The notes: generated from the letters alone by a model not told the origin. 64,000 nt of DNA from Paenibacillus sp. JNUCC32 (GCF_014863545.1 NZ_CP062260.1:5411501-5475500), one strand, 5' to 3'; shown: positions 34,200 to 42,886, counted from the first letter of the stretch. A program made the numbers and translations.

Positions 34200-35132
34200 A
34201 TGAACGAATCGAAGCTGGAAACCAACCGTTATCCGGCATCCCGGATCGTGGAAGTCGCCAAAGCCTTATCCAGCGATGTCCGGGTCCGCATCCTTGAAGC
34301 GCTCGGCGATAAACCGATGAGCGTCGGTCAGTTGGCGGAGGCGCTGGGGATTGCCCAGCCTACGGTGTCCATTAATGTCCAAATGCTGGAGCAAGCCGAG
34401 CTGATCGTTTCTTCGCAAGGTGCGAATCGGGAAAAAATCTGCGCCGTCACCTGCCGCTCCATTCTTCTCGAGCTGCCCTCGAAGCCGGGAGAAGGGCTGC
34501 AGCGCACGGAAGAAATCCACATGCCGATCGGCATGTTTTCCCACTGCTTCATCGAGCCTACGTGCGGCATGGCGGCTCGGGACGGCTCGCTGATCGGATC
34601 GCCTGACGATCCGCGCGCCTTTTACATGCCGGAACGAACGGAGGCTGCGCTCCTCTGGTTCTCGGGGGCGGGATACATCGAATATTATTTTGCCAACCCC
34701 ATGCCCCCTGGTGCGGCCCTCGATGAGCTGCGCATCCGCGCGGAACTAAGCTCCGAGGCGCCTTCCTTCCAGCAGGAATGGCCGTCCGACATCACCGTCA
34801 GCATCAACGACCTACCTGTAGGTACTTGGAGAAGCCCCGGTGATTTTGGCGACCGCAAAGGGAAGCTCACCCCGGATAAATGGAGGAGCGGCAGCGAGTA
34901 CGGCATGCTGACGGAATGGCGCGTGACGAAACAAGGCAGCCAGGTCGACGGCCATGCATCCAGTGCCACGACCATCGATTCGCTGGACCTTGCTTTTAAC
35001 CGGCCGATCCGCGTCCGCTTTGAGGTAAAAAAAGACGCGGAATATCCAAACGGACTGAATCTATACGGTTCGGGCTTCGGTGATCATCCGCAGGATATCA
35101 TCCTGTCGTTTGTGCGGTACACGGAAGCCTGA
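34200..35132 (+). CDS. ArsR-type regulator with a large C-terminal ligand domain
   Basis: A 310-aa protein. Residues 12-85 form an ArsR winged helix-turn-helix (RIVEVAKALSSDVRVRILEAL, AEALGIAQPTVSINVQMLEQAELI). The remaining 210 residues (HMPIGMFSHCFIEPTCGMA, later LLWFSGAGYIEYYFANPMPPG and LNDLPVGTWRSPGDFGDRKG) form an unfamiliar beta-rich domain that may bind a sugar or metal. A Cys/His cluster (HCFIEPTC) is visible. AAGGAAGGG precedes the ATG. Divergence from the GH2 gene suggests sugar-responsive control. Plain ArsR proteins are only about 100 aa. Confidence 0.8.
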   Translation: MNESKLETNRYPASRIVEVAKALSSDVRVRILEALGDKPMSVGQLAEALGIAQPTVSINVQMLEQAELIVSSQGANREKICAVTCRSILLELPSKPGEGLQRTEEIHMPIGMFSHCFIEPTCGMAARDGSLIGSPDDPRAFYMPERTEAALLWFSGAGYIEYYFANPMPPGAALDELRIRAELSSEAPSFQQEWPSDITVSINDLPVGTWRSPGDFGDRKGKLTPDKWRSGSEYGMLTEWRVTKQGSQVDGHASSATTIDSLDLAFNRPIRVRFEVKKDAEYPNGLNLYGSGFGDHPQDIILSFVRYTEA

Positions 35133-35204
35133 TCCTCATACGCCACGACGAACGGAACGATCGTCAGCTTGGCCACCCCCGGCAGTCCAGGGGCGATGGT
35201 ACGC

Positions 35205-35253
35205 AAAAAGGCTATTCCATGTCACCCCTTGGCGACGATGGAATAGCCTCTTT
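35205..35253. terminator. Bidirectional terminator between convergent genes
   Basis: GGCTATTCCAT (35210-35220) pairs with ATGGAATAGCC (35238-35248), with A run before and CTCTTT after. It serves both the ArsR-type gene and the siderophore operon. Confidence 0.75.
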
Positions 35254-35274
35254 CGCTATTACAATCCTAACGGT

Positions 35275-37380
35275 TTATTTCTTCTTCAGTTTATTGGATT
35301 TCCCCATTAAATATAACAGATACGGTGCTCCCAGGAGCGCGGTAACGATACCCGAAGGCAGCTCCTTCGGAATGATGACCACCCTGCCGATCCAGTCTGC
35401 CCCAGCCAGCAGAATTCCGCCGAGCAGCGCCGCAATCACCATCGATTGCCGGTGACGGGCACCGACCAGCATTCTGGCGGCATGCGGCGCAAGCAGCCCG
35501 ATAAAGCCGACAGAGCCGACGTTCGCGGCAGCGATGGAAGCCAGCAGTACCGCAATGATGGCGACATACATCCGGGTATTCCTCACATTCAAGCCAAGTC
35601 CGGTGGAGCTTTCTTCGTTAAACGTCAGCAGATCCACCTTCCGTCCGAGCCATGCCGCCAAAGGCAGCAGGATGAGGATCGCCGGAACAATCCGCTGCAC
35701 CTCCGTCCAGCCCCGGTTATAGGTACTCCCCGCCATCCAGGATAAAGCGGGCGCAACGTCGACCTTCGCATGGACAATCATCAAATTGATGATGGCCGAA
35801 CCCAGCGCGGCGACGGCAATGCCGACCAGCGTAAGAATTGTCGGGTGAAGCCCTCTCTTCCAGGACACCGCGTATACCAAAGCAGCGGCAGCCATTCCCC
35901 CGATCACCGCGCCGACCGGTACCCAGCCGGCCGACAATTGCGGGAAGCCTACCATCAGGAGCAGCGCCCCGGCTCCGGCCCCGCTGGTTACCCCGATCAC
36001 CTGGGGATCTCCCAGCGGGTTGCGGACCGCATTCTGCAGCAGGCTGCCGCTGACGGCCAGCGCTATGCCGGACAAGCCGGCCGTGAGCAGCCTTGGCAGG
36101 CGGAAGTCCAGCAGAATTTGGCGATACATCTCCTCGCCGCCTCCGGTAAGCACGGCCACCACTTCCGTAAATGGGATGCGCAAGCTGCCGCTCACCAGAC
36201 TGAACACCCAGACGAGCACCAGCAGCACGCTGAACAGTGCAACCAGGACCGGATACGGAATCCGGCGCAGGCTTGTGCCCGCCATCATCGATCCCCCCGA
36301 GGCTCCGCGTCCCCCGATCAACGAGCGGGATACCCGAAGCGCAAGCCAGATCAGGCAAGGGGCACCGATCATGGCCGTAATGGCTCCGACCGGGAGTTCC
36401 CCGTAGGCGTTCACGAACATCCTGGCCACCGTGTCGGCCCCGACAAGCAGAGCAGAGCCCCATAACGCGGCCAGCGGAATTAACCCTGCATGCCGGACTA
36501 CGCCGGACAAGCGGACCAAATGGGGAGCAATCAACCCGATAAAGCCGATCGGACCGACTATGCTCACGGTCACGCAGGCCAGCACGATAGCTGCCCCCAT
36601 GGCAAGCAAGCGGGTGGTGCCGACCTTTTGGCCGAGGGAGCGCGCCGATTCCTCATTAAGCGTGAGGATGTCCCATTGGCGTACCGCCATGCATAACACG
36701 ACTAACCCGCCGATGATCCACGGCCATGAAAAAGCTACGCCATCCCAATCGTTCTGGATCAGCGAGCCAGAACCCCATAGTAAAATGCCCTGTGTTGTCT
36801 GCTGATTCAACAGCAGCAGCGCGCTCGTGACGGACGATAGGACCAGGGTTACGATCATGCCGGACAATGCAATCCGCAAGGGAGAGCCGTGCGTCCTGCC
36901 AGCCAGCGCATAGACGGCTACTGCCGCCAGCGTTCCGCCTGCCACTGCCAGTGGAAGGGCATATTGGTGCAGCAATCCCGGCCAGAAGATCATCCCGGCC
37001 ACGACAGCCAAATAAGCGCCCGCATTCACGCCAAGCGTCGTTTCCGAGGCAAGCGGATTGCGCGTTACGGTTTGCATGAGCACGCCGGACACCGCCAAGG
37101 CCGCACCCGCCAGCAGGCCCATGACCGTTCGCGGAAGGCGCACGCTGCGGATCAGGTGGTGATCTGCAATATCCTGCGGAGACACCAGCGCCTGCACAAC
37201 CGTTTTGACCGATATATCCGCAAGCCCTTGCGTTAAGCTGATAAACGTAAGAAATAGCAGTGCCGCAAGGCCTCCAGCCAGCATCCATAACGGCTTCCAG
37301 CCCCTACCTGAGGCAACAGGCGGGGCCGGATGGATGCTCACCGGCGTGGAGCCTTGAGCCGGTTTCTCGCCGAAACTCAT
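35275..37380 (-). CDS. Ferric-siderophore ABC permease, two fused FecCD halves (FhuB-like)
   Basis: A 701-aa membrane protein with two FecCD-type permease units in tandem, about 20 membrane segments. Each half carries the family phrases RLPRTVMGLLAGAALAVSG / RLPRLLTAGLSGIALAVSG, then RNPLA.. / RNPLGDPQVIGV, then GSVGFIGLLAPHAAR-like segments (GPIGFIGLIAPHLVR in the first half). This is the FhuB arrangement; most Gram-positive systems use two separate subunits. It is coupled to the upstream binding-protein gene by an ATGA overlap and is under Fur boxes. No ATPase gene is present in the unit, so it must borrow one. Confidence 0.9.
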   Translation of the reverse strand: MSFGEKPAQGSTPVSIHPAPPVASGRGWKPLWMLAGGLAALLFLTFISLTQGLADISVKTVVQALVSPQDIADHHLIRSVRLPRTVMGLLAGAALAVSGVLMQTVTRNPLASETTLGVNAGAYLAVVAGMIFWPGLLHQYALPLAVAGGTLAAVAVYALAGRTHGSPLRIALSGMIVTLVLSSVTSALLLLNQQTTQGILLWGSGSLIQNDWDGVAFSWPWIIGGLVVLCMAVRQWDILTLNEESARSLGQKVGTTRLLAMGAAIVLACVTVSIVGPIGFIGLIAPHLVRLSGVVRHAGLIPLAALWGSALLVGADTVARMFVNAYGELPVGAITAMIGAPCLIWLALRVSRSLIGGRGASGGSMMAGTSLRRIPYPVLVALFSVLLVLVWVFSLVSGSLRIPFTEVVAVLTGGGEEMYRQILLDFRLPRLLTAGLSGIALAVSGSLLQNAVRNPLGDPQVIGVTSGAGAGALLLMVGFPQLSAGWVPVGAVIGGMAAAALVYAVSWKRGLHPTILTLVGIAVAALGSAIINLMIVHAKVDVAPALSWMAGSTYNRGWTEVQRIVPAILILLPLAAWLGRKVDLLTFNEESSTGLGLNVRNTRMYVAIIAVLLASIAAANVGSVGFIGLLAPHAARMLVGARHRQSMVIAALLGGILLAGADWIGRVVIIPKELPSGIVTALLGAPYLLYLMGKSNKLKKK

Positions 37381-38411
37381 TGCGTGAGCAGGTCAGCTGT
37401 CTTTTGAGCCATGGTCTGGGCAGACAACGGGCCGCCGTAAGGCCACATGTCACCGCCAAGTGCATACACGCGGTCTTCTTTAACAAAGTTCAGGCCTTTC
37501 CAAACCGGATTGTCCTTCAATTGATTCTCGATAACGTTATCACTGTCCTGGATAATGTGCAGGAAATTCGCGTCCTGAAGAGCCGGCAGCGCCTCGACGT
37601 CCGCAGTGGTGAATCCGTAGACCTCAAATTGACCCGGCTTATGGGCGTTGGTCAGCCCGATGTGCTCAAGAATTTTTACAGCGAGGGAATTATCAGTCGA
37701 TATTCGGAATACCGCCGCATTCTGGTTGCTGTAACCCATCGCCAGCGCAAACGGTTTTTCCGTCATGCCCGCAGCTTCAAGCTTGGCTTTGGCATCGGCA
37801 TAGGTTTGATCCAAATCGCCAAGCACTTTTGCGGCTTCGTCTTTTTTATCAAGCACGTCAGCAATCGTATTAAAGGTATTGATCATTTCTTCATACTGAT
37901 CCCCTTGTCCCTCAGCCGGATAAGGATCAAACACCAATGTTGGCGCAATGCTGTTGTACGTTTCAAAACCGGCTTCAAGATTGGATTTCAAACCGATGAT
38001 CAGGTCCGGCTTCAACGAAGCGATAAGCTCCAGATTCGGCTCTTGACGAGTGCCGACATCGGTTACGTCCGAACCGATCTCCACCGGAATGTTCACCCAC
38101 TGTTTCATCCCTTCGATGTCTGCAATGCCGACAGGCTGAACACCCAGCGCAAGAACATCTTCTGCATAAAGCCATTCCAGCGCCACCACGCGCTTCGGAA
38201 CACCCGTAATTTTCGTTTCGCCCATCGCGTGCTTGATGGTTCGGGTTTCCGGCGCGGCCTCGGTTTTATCCCCGCCTTGGGCGGCCCCTTGATCCGAATT
38301 CTGCGCTGCCGTGGAGCCGCTTCCTTCATTGGATGCCGCCCCCCCGCCGCAGCCGGCTAAAACCACAGCAAATATCAATACAATAAATACCAGACCCTTC
38401 ATACTCCGCAT
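37377..38411 (-). CDS. Ferric-siderophore-binding lipoprotein
   Basis: A 344-aa lipoprotein with a signal peptide and lipobox VVLAGC near residues 16-21, then a Gly/Ser-rich linker, then a FecB/FhuD-type binding domain (KRVVALEWLYAEDVLALGVQPVGIAD, LELIASLKPDLIIGLKS). GGGGGAG precedes the ATG by eight bases. It captures an iron-loaded siderophore for the fused permease. Two Fur-like boxes about 60-110 bases upstream indicate induction by iron shortage. Siderophore identity cannot be read. Confidence 0.9.
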   Translation of the reverse strand: MRSMKGLVFIVLIFAVVLAGCGGGAASNEGSGSTAAQNSDQGAAQGGDKTEAAPETRTIKHAMGETKITGVPKRVVALEWLYAEDVLALGVQPVGIADIEGMKQWVNIPVEIGSDVTDVGTRQEPNLELIASLKPDLIIGLKSNLEAGFETYNSIAPTLVFDPYPAEGQGDQYEEMINTFNTIADVLDKKDEAAKVLGDLDQTYADAKAKLEAAGMTEKPFALAMGYSNQNAAVFRISTDNSLAVKILEHIGLTNAHKPGQFEVYGFTTADVEALPALQDANFLHIIQDSDNVIENQLKDNPVWKGLNFVKEDRVYALGGDMWPYGGPLSAQTMAQKTADLLTQ

Positions 38412-38470
38412 TGAATTTCTCCCCCTATACCCTCTATGTATTGTAGATATTGTTTATTAATAATAATTAT

Positions 38471-38485
38471 TGAGAACAATTATCA
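38471..38485. promoter_or_regulatory. Fur box
   Basis: TGAGAACAATTATCA fits the 7-1-7 Fur consensus TGATAATNATTATCA with two mismatches, upstream of the siderophore-binding protein gene. Confidence 0.7.
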
Positions 38486-38504
38486 TTATCAATACTCAGC
38501 ACAA

Positions 38505-38519
38505 TGATAATCATTCTCA
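38505..38519. promoter_or_regulatory. Fur box
   Basis: TGATAATCATTCTCA fits the 7-1-7 consensus with one mismatch. With the box at 38471 it gives two sites 34 bp apart. The 38412-38728 gap otherwise contains only a small CCACGGA/TCCGTGG hairpin (38676-38691) upstream of the HhH gene. Confidence 0.75.
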
Positions 38520-38728
38520 TTGATAATGTCAATAGATTTATGAAGATTATCTGAACCCTTCATGAATCGTTTACTTTTCGCCATGAAGATCGGATTAACT
38601 CTTTACAGCCAAGTCATTCTGTAACATAATCTTACTGATTGTTTTATGCACGCTTAATCTCAGCCATCGACTCATCCACGGAAGTCCGTGGCTCTTTTGA
38701 CAAATAACCGAAAAAGTGAGGGATTTCC

Positions 38729-38947
38729 ATGCGTGACAACCCCCCTGCAGCTGCGGCCGAGAGCGACTTTCCCGTTAAAGCCGGCAATCCGGCACGGCGA
38801 GCCCTGATCGTTGCCGGCTATCATCGGCTTGCCGATCTTACCCGGGCGACGGAGAAAGAGCTGCTTGCGCTTCACGGAGTTGGTCCAAAGGCGATCGGAG
38901 TATTGCGCGCCGCTTTGGCCGAGAAGGGTCTGGCCTTCAAAGAATAA
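38729..38947 (+). CDS. Small helix-hairpin-helix DNA-binding protein
   Basis: A 72-aa protein whose last 50 residues (NPARRALIVAGYHRLADLTR, ATEKELLALHGVGPKAIGVLRAALAEKG) form an HhH unit like those in the RNA polymerase alpha C-terminal domain and TfoX-like small proteins. The loop HGVGPKA is the non-specific DNA-backbone-binding hairpin. The N-terminal 15 residues are Ala/Pro-rich and probably unstructured. GTGAGGG precedes the ATG. It is monocistronic and near Fur boxes, but no link to iron is evident. Confidence 0.75.
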   Translation: MRDNPPAAAAESDFPVKAGNPARRALIVAGYHRLADLTRATEKELLALHGVGPKAIGVLRAALAEKGLAFKE

Positions 38948-39081
38948 AAAAAAGAGTGAATACATAAGGTACCTGCATAGGATGGATCCCCAAGCCGCAA
39001 AAAGGTTCAGGGATCCATCACGTTTATGTTTGCTCCTATACGTCGAACCTTACCGAAGGTAGAACATTCACAAAAAACATA

Positions 39082-39109
39082 TTTACATTTCTATAAAAAT
39101 AGATATAAT
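39082..39109 (+). promoter_or_regulatory. Promoter of the small ArsR gene, possibly giving a leaderless mRNA
   Basis: TTTACA (39082-39087) and a perfect TATAAT (39104-39109) are 16 bases apart. Transcription should start near 39116, which is the gene's ATG. Confidence 0.5.
39090..39103. promoter_or_regulatory. Operator shared with the downstream oxidoreductase gene
   Basis: TCTATAAAAATAGA has TCTAT/ATAGA arms and lies between the -35 and -10 boxes. In reverse orientation the surrounding sequence matches TATATCTATTTTTAT before the Old Yellow Enzyme gene. Confidence 0.6.
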
Positions 39110-39115
39110 GAGCTT

Positions 39116-39427
39116 ATGGATACCTTACAAACCATCAAAGCACTATCAAACGAGTCCCGGTTCAAAATCCTGGAGTGGCTGAAGCACCCGGAAGAACATT
39201 TTGATCCGCAGGAGCACATGCCTTCCAAATGTGATTTTCATGGCGGTATCTGCGTGGGCTCCATTTCAGAAAAAACAGGACTCGCTCAGTCGGTCGTTTC
39301 TGGCTACCTCGTAAAATTGCAAAAGGCTGGTCTACTGGAATCCCATCGAGCGGGCCAGTGGACATATTACAGACGTAATGAGGAGGGCATTAAGCGTTTT
39401 ATCGAACAACTCAAGGAAGAGCTTTAG
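39116..39427 (+). CDS. ArsR-family transcriptional repressor
   Basis: A 103-aa single-domain regulator (MDTLQTIKALSNESRFKILEWL at the start; GSISEKTGLAQSVVSGYLVKLQKAGLLESHRAG as recognition helix and wing; YYRRNEEGIKRFI at the end). An insertion with HFDPQEHMPSKCDFHGGIC carries His and Cys residues that could bind metal or sense redox or electrophiles. The start at 39116 has no ribosome binding site and coincides with the predicted transcription start, so a leaderless transcript is likely; a longer frame upstream has no initiation signals either. Matching operators before this gene and the following oxidoreductase suggest repression of both. Confidence 0.85.
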   Translation: MDTLQTIKALSNESRFKILEWLKHPEEHFDPQEHMPSKCDFHGGICVGSISEKTGLAQSVVSGYLVKLQKAGLLESHRAGQWTYYRRNEEGIKRFIEQLKEEL

Positions 39428-39488
39428 GCTTAAAAAGCAAATCAACCTGAAGATTAAGCTTAAAAGCTCTTTCTTTTTATTATATATA

Positions 39489-39502
39489 TCTATTTTTATG
39501 AA
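39489..39502. promoter_or_regulatory. Operator before the Old Yellow Enzyme gene
   Basis: TCTATTTTTATGAA inside TATATCTATTTTTATGAAAA closely matches the reverse complement of the site at 39090-39103. Confidence 0.6.
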
Positions 39503-39543
39503 AATACAGAAAAGCATATTAAACATATTGGAGGATTCCATAC

Positions 39544-40668
39544 ATGAGCAACCAAAATCAAAGTATCCGATCCACCGCATCCCTATTCGAGCCCTATACC
39601 ATCGGTAACCTTACCCTGCCTTCCCGCGTGGTGATGGCTCCCATGACCCGAGGCTTCTCCCCGAATGGCGTTCCGGGCCCGGATGTGGCCGCTTACTACC
39701 GCCGGCGTGCGGAGAACGGCGTCGGATTGATCATTACCGAAGGAACGCTGATTAACCACCCGGCGGCTACCGATAACCCTAATATACCTAATTTCCATGG
39801 AGAGGCCGCATTGAACGGCTGGGCCGAGGTGGTCCGTCAGGTCCATGAAGCCGGCGGTAAGATCATGCCGCAAATTTGGCACATCGGCATGACAAGACCG
39901 CTAGGTGCCGAGCCTAACCCGGAAGCACTTCCGATCGGGCCATCCGGACTAGACCTGGACGGCAAAGTCGTCACGAAACCCATGACCAAGGATGAAATCG
40001 AGCAGGTGATTCAAGCTTATGCCGATGCAGCCGCGAATGCCAAACGCCTTGGCTTTGACGGCGTAGAAATCCATGGTGCCCACGGTTACCTGATCGACCA
40101 ATTCCTTTGGGAAAGAACGAACCGGCGTACCGATGAATACGGAGGCGACATGCTGAAGCGTGCCCGCTTTGCGATCGAAGTCGTAAAGGCAGTCCGTCAA
40201 GCGGTGGGTCCTGACTTCCCTGTTGCCATCCGTCTATCCCAATGGAAGACGACCCAATATGAAGCCAAGCTGGCAGATACGCCTGAAAAGCTAGGGCAGT
40301 TGTTAACCGCGCTGTCAGACGCTGGCGTCGACATATTCCACTGCTCGACCCGCCGCTTCTGGGAGCCTGAATTTGAAGGCTCTGACCTGAACTTTGCCGG
40401 ATGGGCCAAGAAGCTGACTGGAAAAACGGTCATCACCGTCGGTTCCGTCGGTCTCGATGAAGTATTCACCAGCCTCTTCACCCAAGGTAAGGGTGCCGGC
40501 CAAAGAGACCTCGAAGAGCTGCTGAATCGTCTTGAGGAAAATGAATTTGACCTGGTTGCCGTCGGCCGTGCTCTGCTGGCGGATCCGCAATGGGCTGCCA
40601 AGGTTCGAGACGGGCGTTTCGACGAGCTTGCCCCTTTCACGCCGGAATCCTTGCAAACCCTGATTTAA
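39544..40668 (+). CDS. NADH:flavin oxidoreductase, Old Yellow Enzyme family
   Basis: A 374-aa FMN enzyme that reduces activated alkenes (enones, quinones, nitro compounds) with NAD(P)H. Visible features are LFEPYTIGNLTLPSRVVMAPMTR at the N-terminus, the IWHIGMTRP strand, the substrate-binding FDGVEIHGAHGYLIDQFLWERTNRRTDEYGG, and the FMN phosphate-binding region near VTVGSVG and VAVGRALLADPQW. GGAGG precedes the ATG. It is probably repressed by the ArsR protein encoded just upstream and so part of an electrophile or redox response. Confidence 0.93.
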   Translation: MSNQNQSIRSTASLFEPYTIGNLTLPSRVVMAPMTRGFSPNGVPGPDVAAYYRRRAENGVGLIITEGTLINHPAATDNPNIPNFHGEAALNGWAEVVRQVHEAGGKIMPQIWHIGMTRPLGAEPNPEALPIGPSGLDLDGKVVTKPMTKDEIEQVIQAYADAAANAKRLGFDGVEIHGAHGYLIDQFLWERTNRRTDEYGGDMLKRARFAIEVVKAVRQAVGPDFPVAIRLSQWKTTQYEAKLADTPEKLGQLLTALSDAGVDIFHCSTRRFWEPEFEGSDLNFAGWAKKLTGKTVITVGSVGLDEVFTSLFTQGKGAGQRDLEELLNRLEENEFDLVAVGRALLADPQWAAKVRDGRFDELAPFTPESLQTLI

Positions 40669-40726
40669 TGCGATTTCAGCTCCCCAGCCCCCTTGGGACC
40701 TGAGCGCCGCATTAGATCTTCAAATA

Positions 40727-40759
40727 CAAAACCGGAAGCAGACTGCTTCCGGTTTTTTT
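40727..40759 (+). terminator. Terminator after the Old Yellow Enzyme gene
   Basis: AACCGGAAGCA pairs with TGCTTCCGGTT and is followed by a run of seven T. The stem is symmetrical enough to act for the convergent aroC transcript as well. Confidence 0.85.
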
Positions 40760-40777
40760 GCCGTATGCTGTTCATGG

Positions 40778-41836
40778 CTATTCGTCATGCAAAGCGGCTT
40801 GACGTTTGTAATGATCCTCGATGACCATGCAAGCCATCGCTTCGATCACGGGTACGACACGGGGACAGATGCAGGGATCGTGCCTGCCGATCGTCGTTAT
40901 CTCCCGTTCATTACCCTCCACATCGACTGTCCGTTGGGGAATCGAAATGGAGGAAGTCGGCTTGACGACGACTCGGAACACGATGTCCGCCCCGGTGCTG
41001 ATCCCGCCGATGATCCCGCCGGCATGGTTCGTCCGAAATCCCTCCGCGTCCATCTGGTCGTTATGTTCGCTTCCCCGCATGGAGGCGGCTTGGAAGCCCG
41101 TCCCGAATTCGATGCCCTTAATCGCTCCCACGGACAACATCGCCTTCGCCAGCTCAGCGTCAAGCTTGTCGAATACGGGTTCTCCCAATCCCGCAGCGAT
41201 TCCGCTGATACGGCACTCGACGATTCCCCCGCAGCTGTCGCCCTCTTCGGCCAGTCGTTCTATCCTCTCGATCATGCGAACGGCCGCTTCAGGATCACAT
41301 GCCCGTACAGCATTGCGTTCGATGGCATCGACGTCGAATTGCTCGCATCGGATGCCGCCGATCTCAGTCGTATAGGCCAGGATCGAGACCCCCCGACGTT
41401 CCAGAAGCTTGCGCGCCACGGCACCGGCAGCCACTCGCGCAGCCGTCTCCCTTCCCGAAGCTCTTCCGCTTCCTCGATAGTCGCGTATCCCGTATTTTTT
41501 CTCATAAGTGAAATCCGCGTGCCCGGGCCGATAGGCCGATTTGATGGTGTCGTATGCCGACGGGCGCATGTCGGTGTTGTTCAGCATGATGCACAGTGGC
41601 GTGCCCGTGGTTTTCCCGTCGAATAGCCCGGATACAATGCGGATCTTATCGTATTCCTTGCGGGGAGTCGTAACGGAGGATTGCCCCGGCCTTCTGCGAT
41701 CCATCTGAATCTGGATGTAGGCCTCATCCAGCTCAACGCCAGGCGTGACGCCCTCCAAAATGACGCCGACTGCTTCTCCGTGCGATTCCCCGAACGTAGT
41801 CATTTTCAATCGTTCTCCAAACGTGCTTCCTGCCAT
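40778..41836 (-). CDS. aroC: Chorismate synthase
   Basis: This protein of about 352 aa converts 5-enolpyruvylshikimate-3-phosphate to chorismate with reduced FMN, the last common step to aromatic amino acids and folate. The signatures are FGESHGEAVGVILEGVTPGVEL near the N-terminus, MDRRRPGQSSVTTPRKE, the central YRGSGRASGRETAARVAAGAVA, and HNDQMD followed by HAGGIIGGISTGADI and RHDPCICPRVVPV. The ATG at 41836 follows GGGAGGTAGGG; an upstream frame of 12 codons lacks a ribosome binding site. It stands alone and is divergent from a LysR gene rather than in an aro operon. Confidence 0.95.
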   Translation of the reverse strand: MAGSTFGERLKMTTFGESHGEAVGVILEGVTPGVELDEAYIQIQMDRRRPGQSSVTTPRKEYDKIRIVSGLFDGKTTGTPLCIMLNNTDMRPSAYDTIKSAYRPGHADFTYEKKYGIRDYRGSGRASGRETAARVAAGAVARKLLERRGVSILAYTTEIGGIRCEQFDVDAIERNAVRACDPEAAVRMIERIERLAEEGDSCGGIVECRISGIAAGLGEPVFDKLDAELAKAMLSVGAIKGIEFGTGFQAASMRGSEHNDQMDAEGFRTNHAGGIIGGISTGADIVFRVVVKPTSSISIPQRTVDVEGNEREITTIGRHDPCICPRVVPVIEAMACMVIEDHYKRQAALHDE

Positions 41837-41945
41837 GTCCCTACCTCCCGAATACTTTCGATTCCTTTTCATTTAGTTTAAGGGTATAGTTGAAATAAAT
41901 GAAATCGTAATATCGTAGGGATGCCATAGAGAGGATTGATGACAA

Positions 41946-42830
41946 ATGATCGCCAACACCGAATGGTATCGGGTGTTTCTGCATGCCGCCGAGACGTCCA
42001 ATTTGACGAAAGCCGCTCAAAACCTCCATATGACGCAGCCTTCTGTGAGTTATGCCATCAAACAGCTGGAAGAAGCGCTCGGCGTGGGCCTGTTCGACCG
42101 ATTATCCAAGGGTGTCCGCCTGACGCAAGAAGGCCAAGCCCTGTATCAGCATGTCCGGCAAGCCTTCAACGAACTCGATTCAGCCGAGCGCCGCTTGAAG
42201 AAGCTGAAGCAGTTCGGCGAAGGCAGGCTGAGGATCGGCGCGAACGGGGCTATCGTTAAGGACTTTCTCCTCTCCTTGCTCGACCGATTCCATGCCCGCT
42301 ATCCCGACATCCGCATCCAGCTGTCACAGGAGCGAACCAGCAGCATCGTGGAGCGCTTAAAGAAAGGCTCGTTGGATCTCGGCTTTGTTCACCTTCCCGT
42401 ATCGGACGAGGAAATCCATATCATCGACTCCCGTACTTCGCCTTATTGCGCCGTGGTTGGAACGGCCTTCGCAGATTGGGCTCGCAGGCCTCTACGGACG
42501 GAAGAATTGACGGAGCTTCCCCTCTTGTTGTTATCCCCTGGCAGCTCGACCCGATCCTTCATCGAAGGGTGGTTCCGATCGCAAGGGGTGGAAGTGGAAG
42601 CCGACTTCGAGTTGAACAGCCTGGACATGTTAGCGGAATTTGCCGAGCGCGGTTATGGAACAGCCTTCTTGCCGCGGGCCTTTGTCTCGCCCCGCATCGC
42701 GGAGGGTTCCTTGCTGGAGCTTCGAACAGATACTCGGTTACCGGATCGATATATCGGCGTCGCCGTTCGGAAGCACCAGTCGCCATCGCTGGCGGCAGGA
42801 GCATTTTTGGAGATGCTGCAGCAGAACTGA
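41946..42830 (+). CDS. LysR-family transcriptional regulator
   Basis: A 294-aa protein with the LysR headpiece at residues 1-65 (YRVFLHAAETSNLTKAAQNLHMTQPSVSYAIKQLEEALG, LFDRLSKGVRLTQEG) and an effector domain from about 90 (GRLRIGANGAIVKDFLLSLL, SLDLGFVHLP, GYGTAFLPRAFV). AGAGAGG precedes the ATG. It is divergent from aroC with a gap of about 110 bp, so aroC is a candidate target, but LysR proteins often control other genes. Confidence 0.9.
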   Translation: MIANTEWYRVFLHAAETSNLTKAAQNLHMTQPSVSYAIKQLEEALGVGLFDRLSKGVRLTQEGQALYQHVRQAFNELDSAERRLKKLKQFGEGRLRIGANGAIVKDFLLSLLDRFHARYPDIRIQLSQERTSSIVERLKKGSLDLGFVHLPVSDEEIHIIDSRTSPYCAVVGTAFADWARRPLRTEELTELPLLLLSPGSSTRSFIEGWFRSQGVEVEADFELNSLDMLAEFAERGYGTAFLPRAFVSPRIAEGSLLELRTDTRLPDRYIGVAVRKHQSPSLAAGAFLEMLQQN

Positions 42831-42858
42831 CGATCTTCCGCCGACATTCCCAACTGAA

Positions 42859-42886
42859 CAAGGCAGCCGGATGAACGGCTGCCTTT
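42859..42886 (+). terminator. Terminator after the LysR gene
   Basis: AAGGCAGCCG pairs with CGGCTGCCTT around a five-base loop, 30 bases after the stop codon; the T tract is short. Confidence 0.65.
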
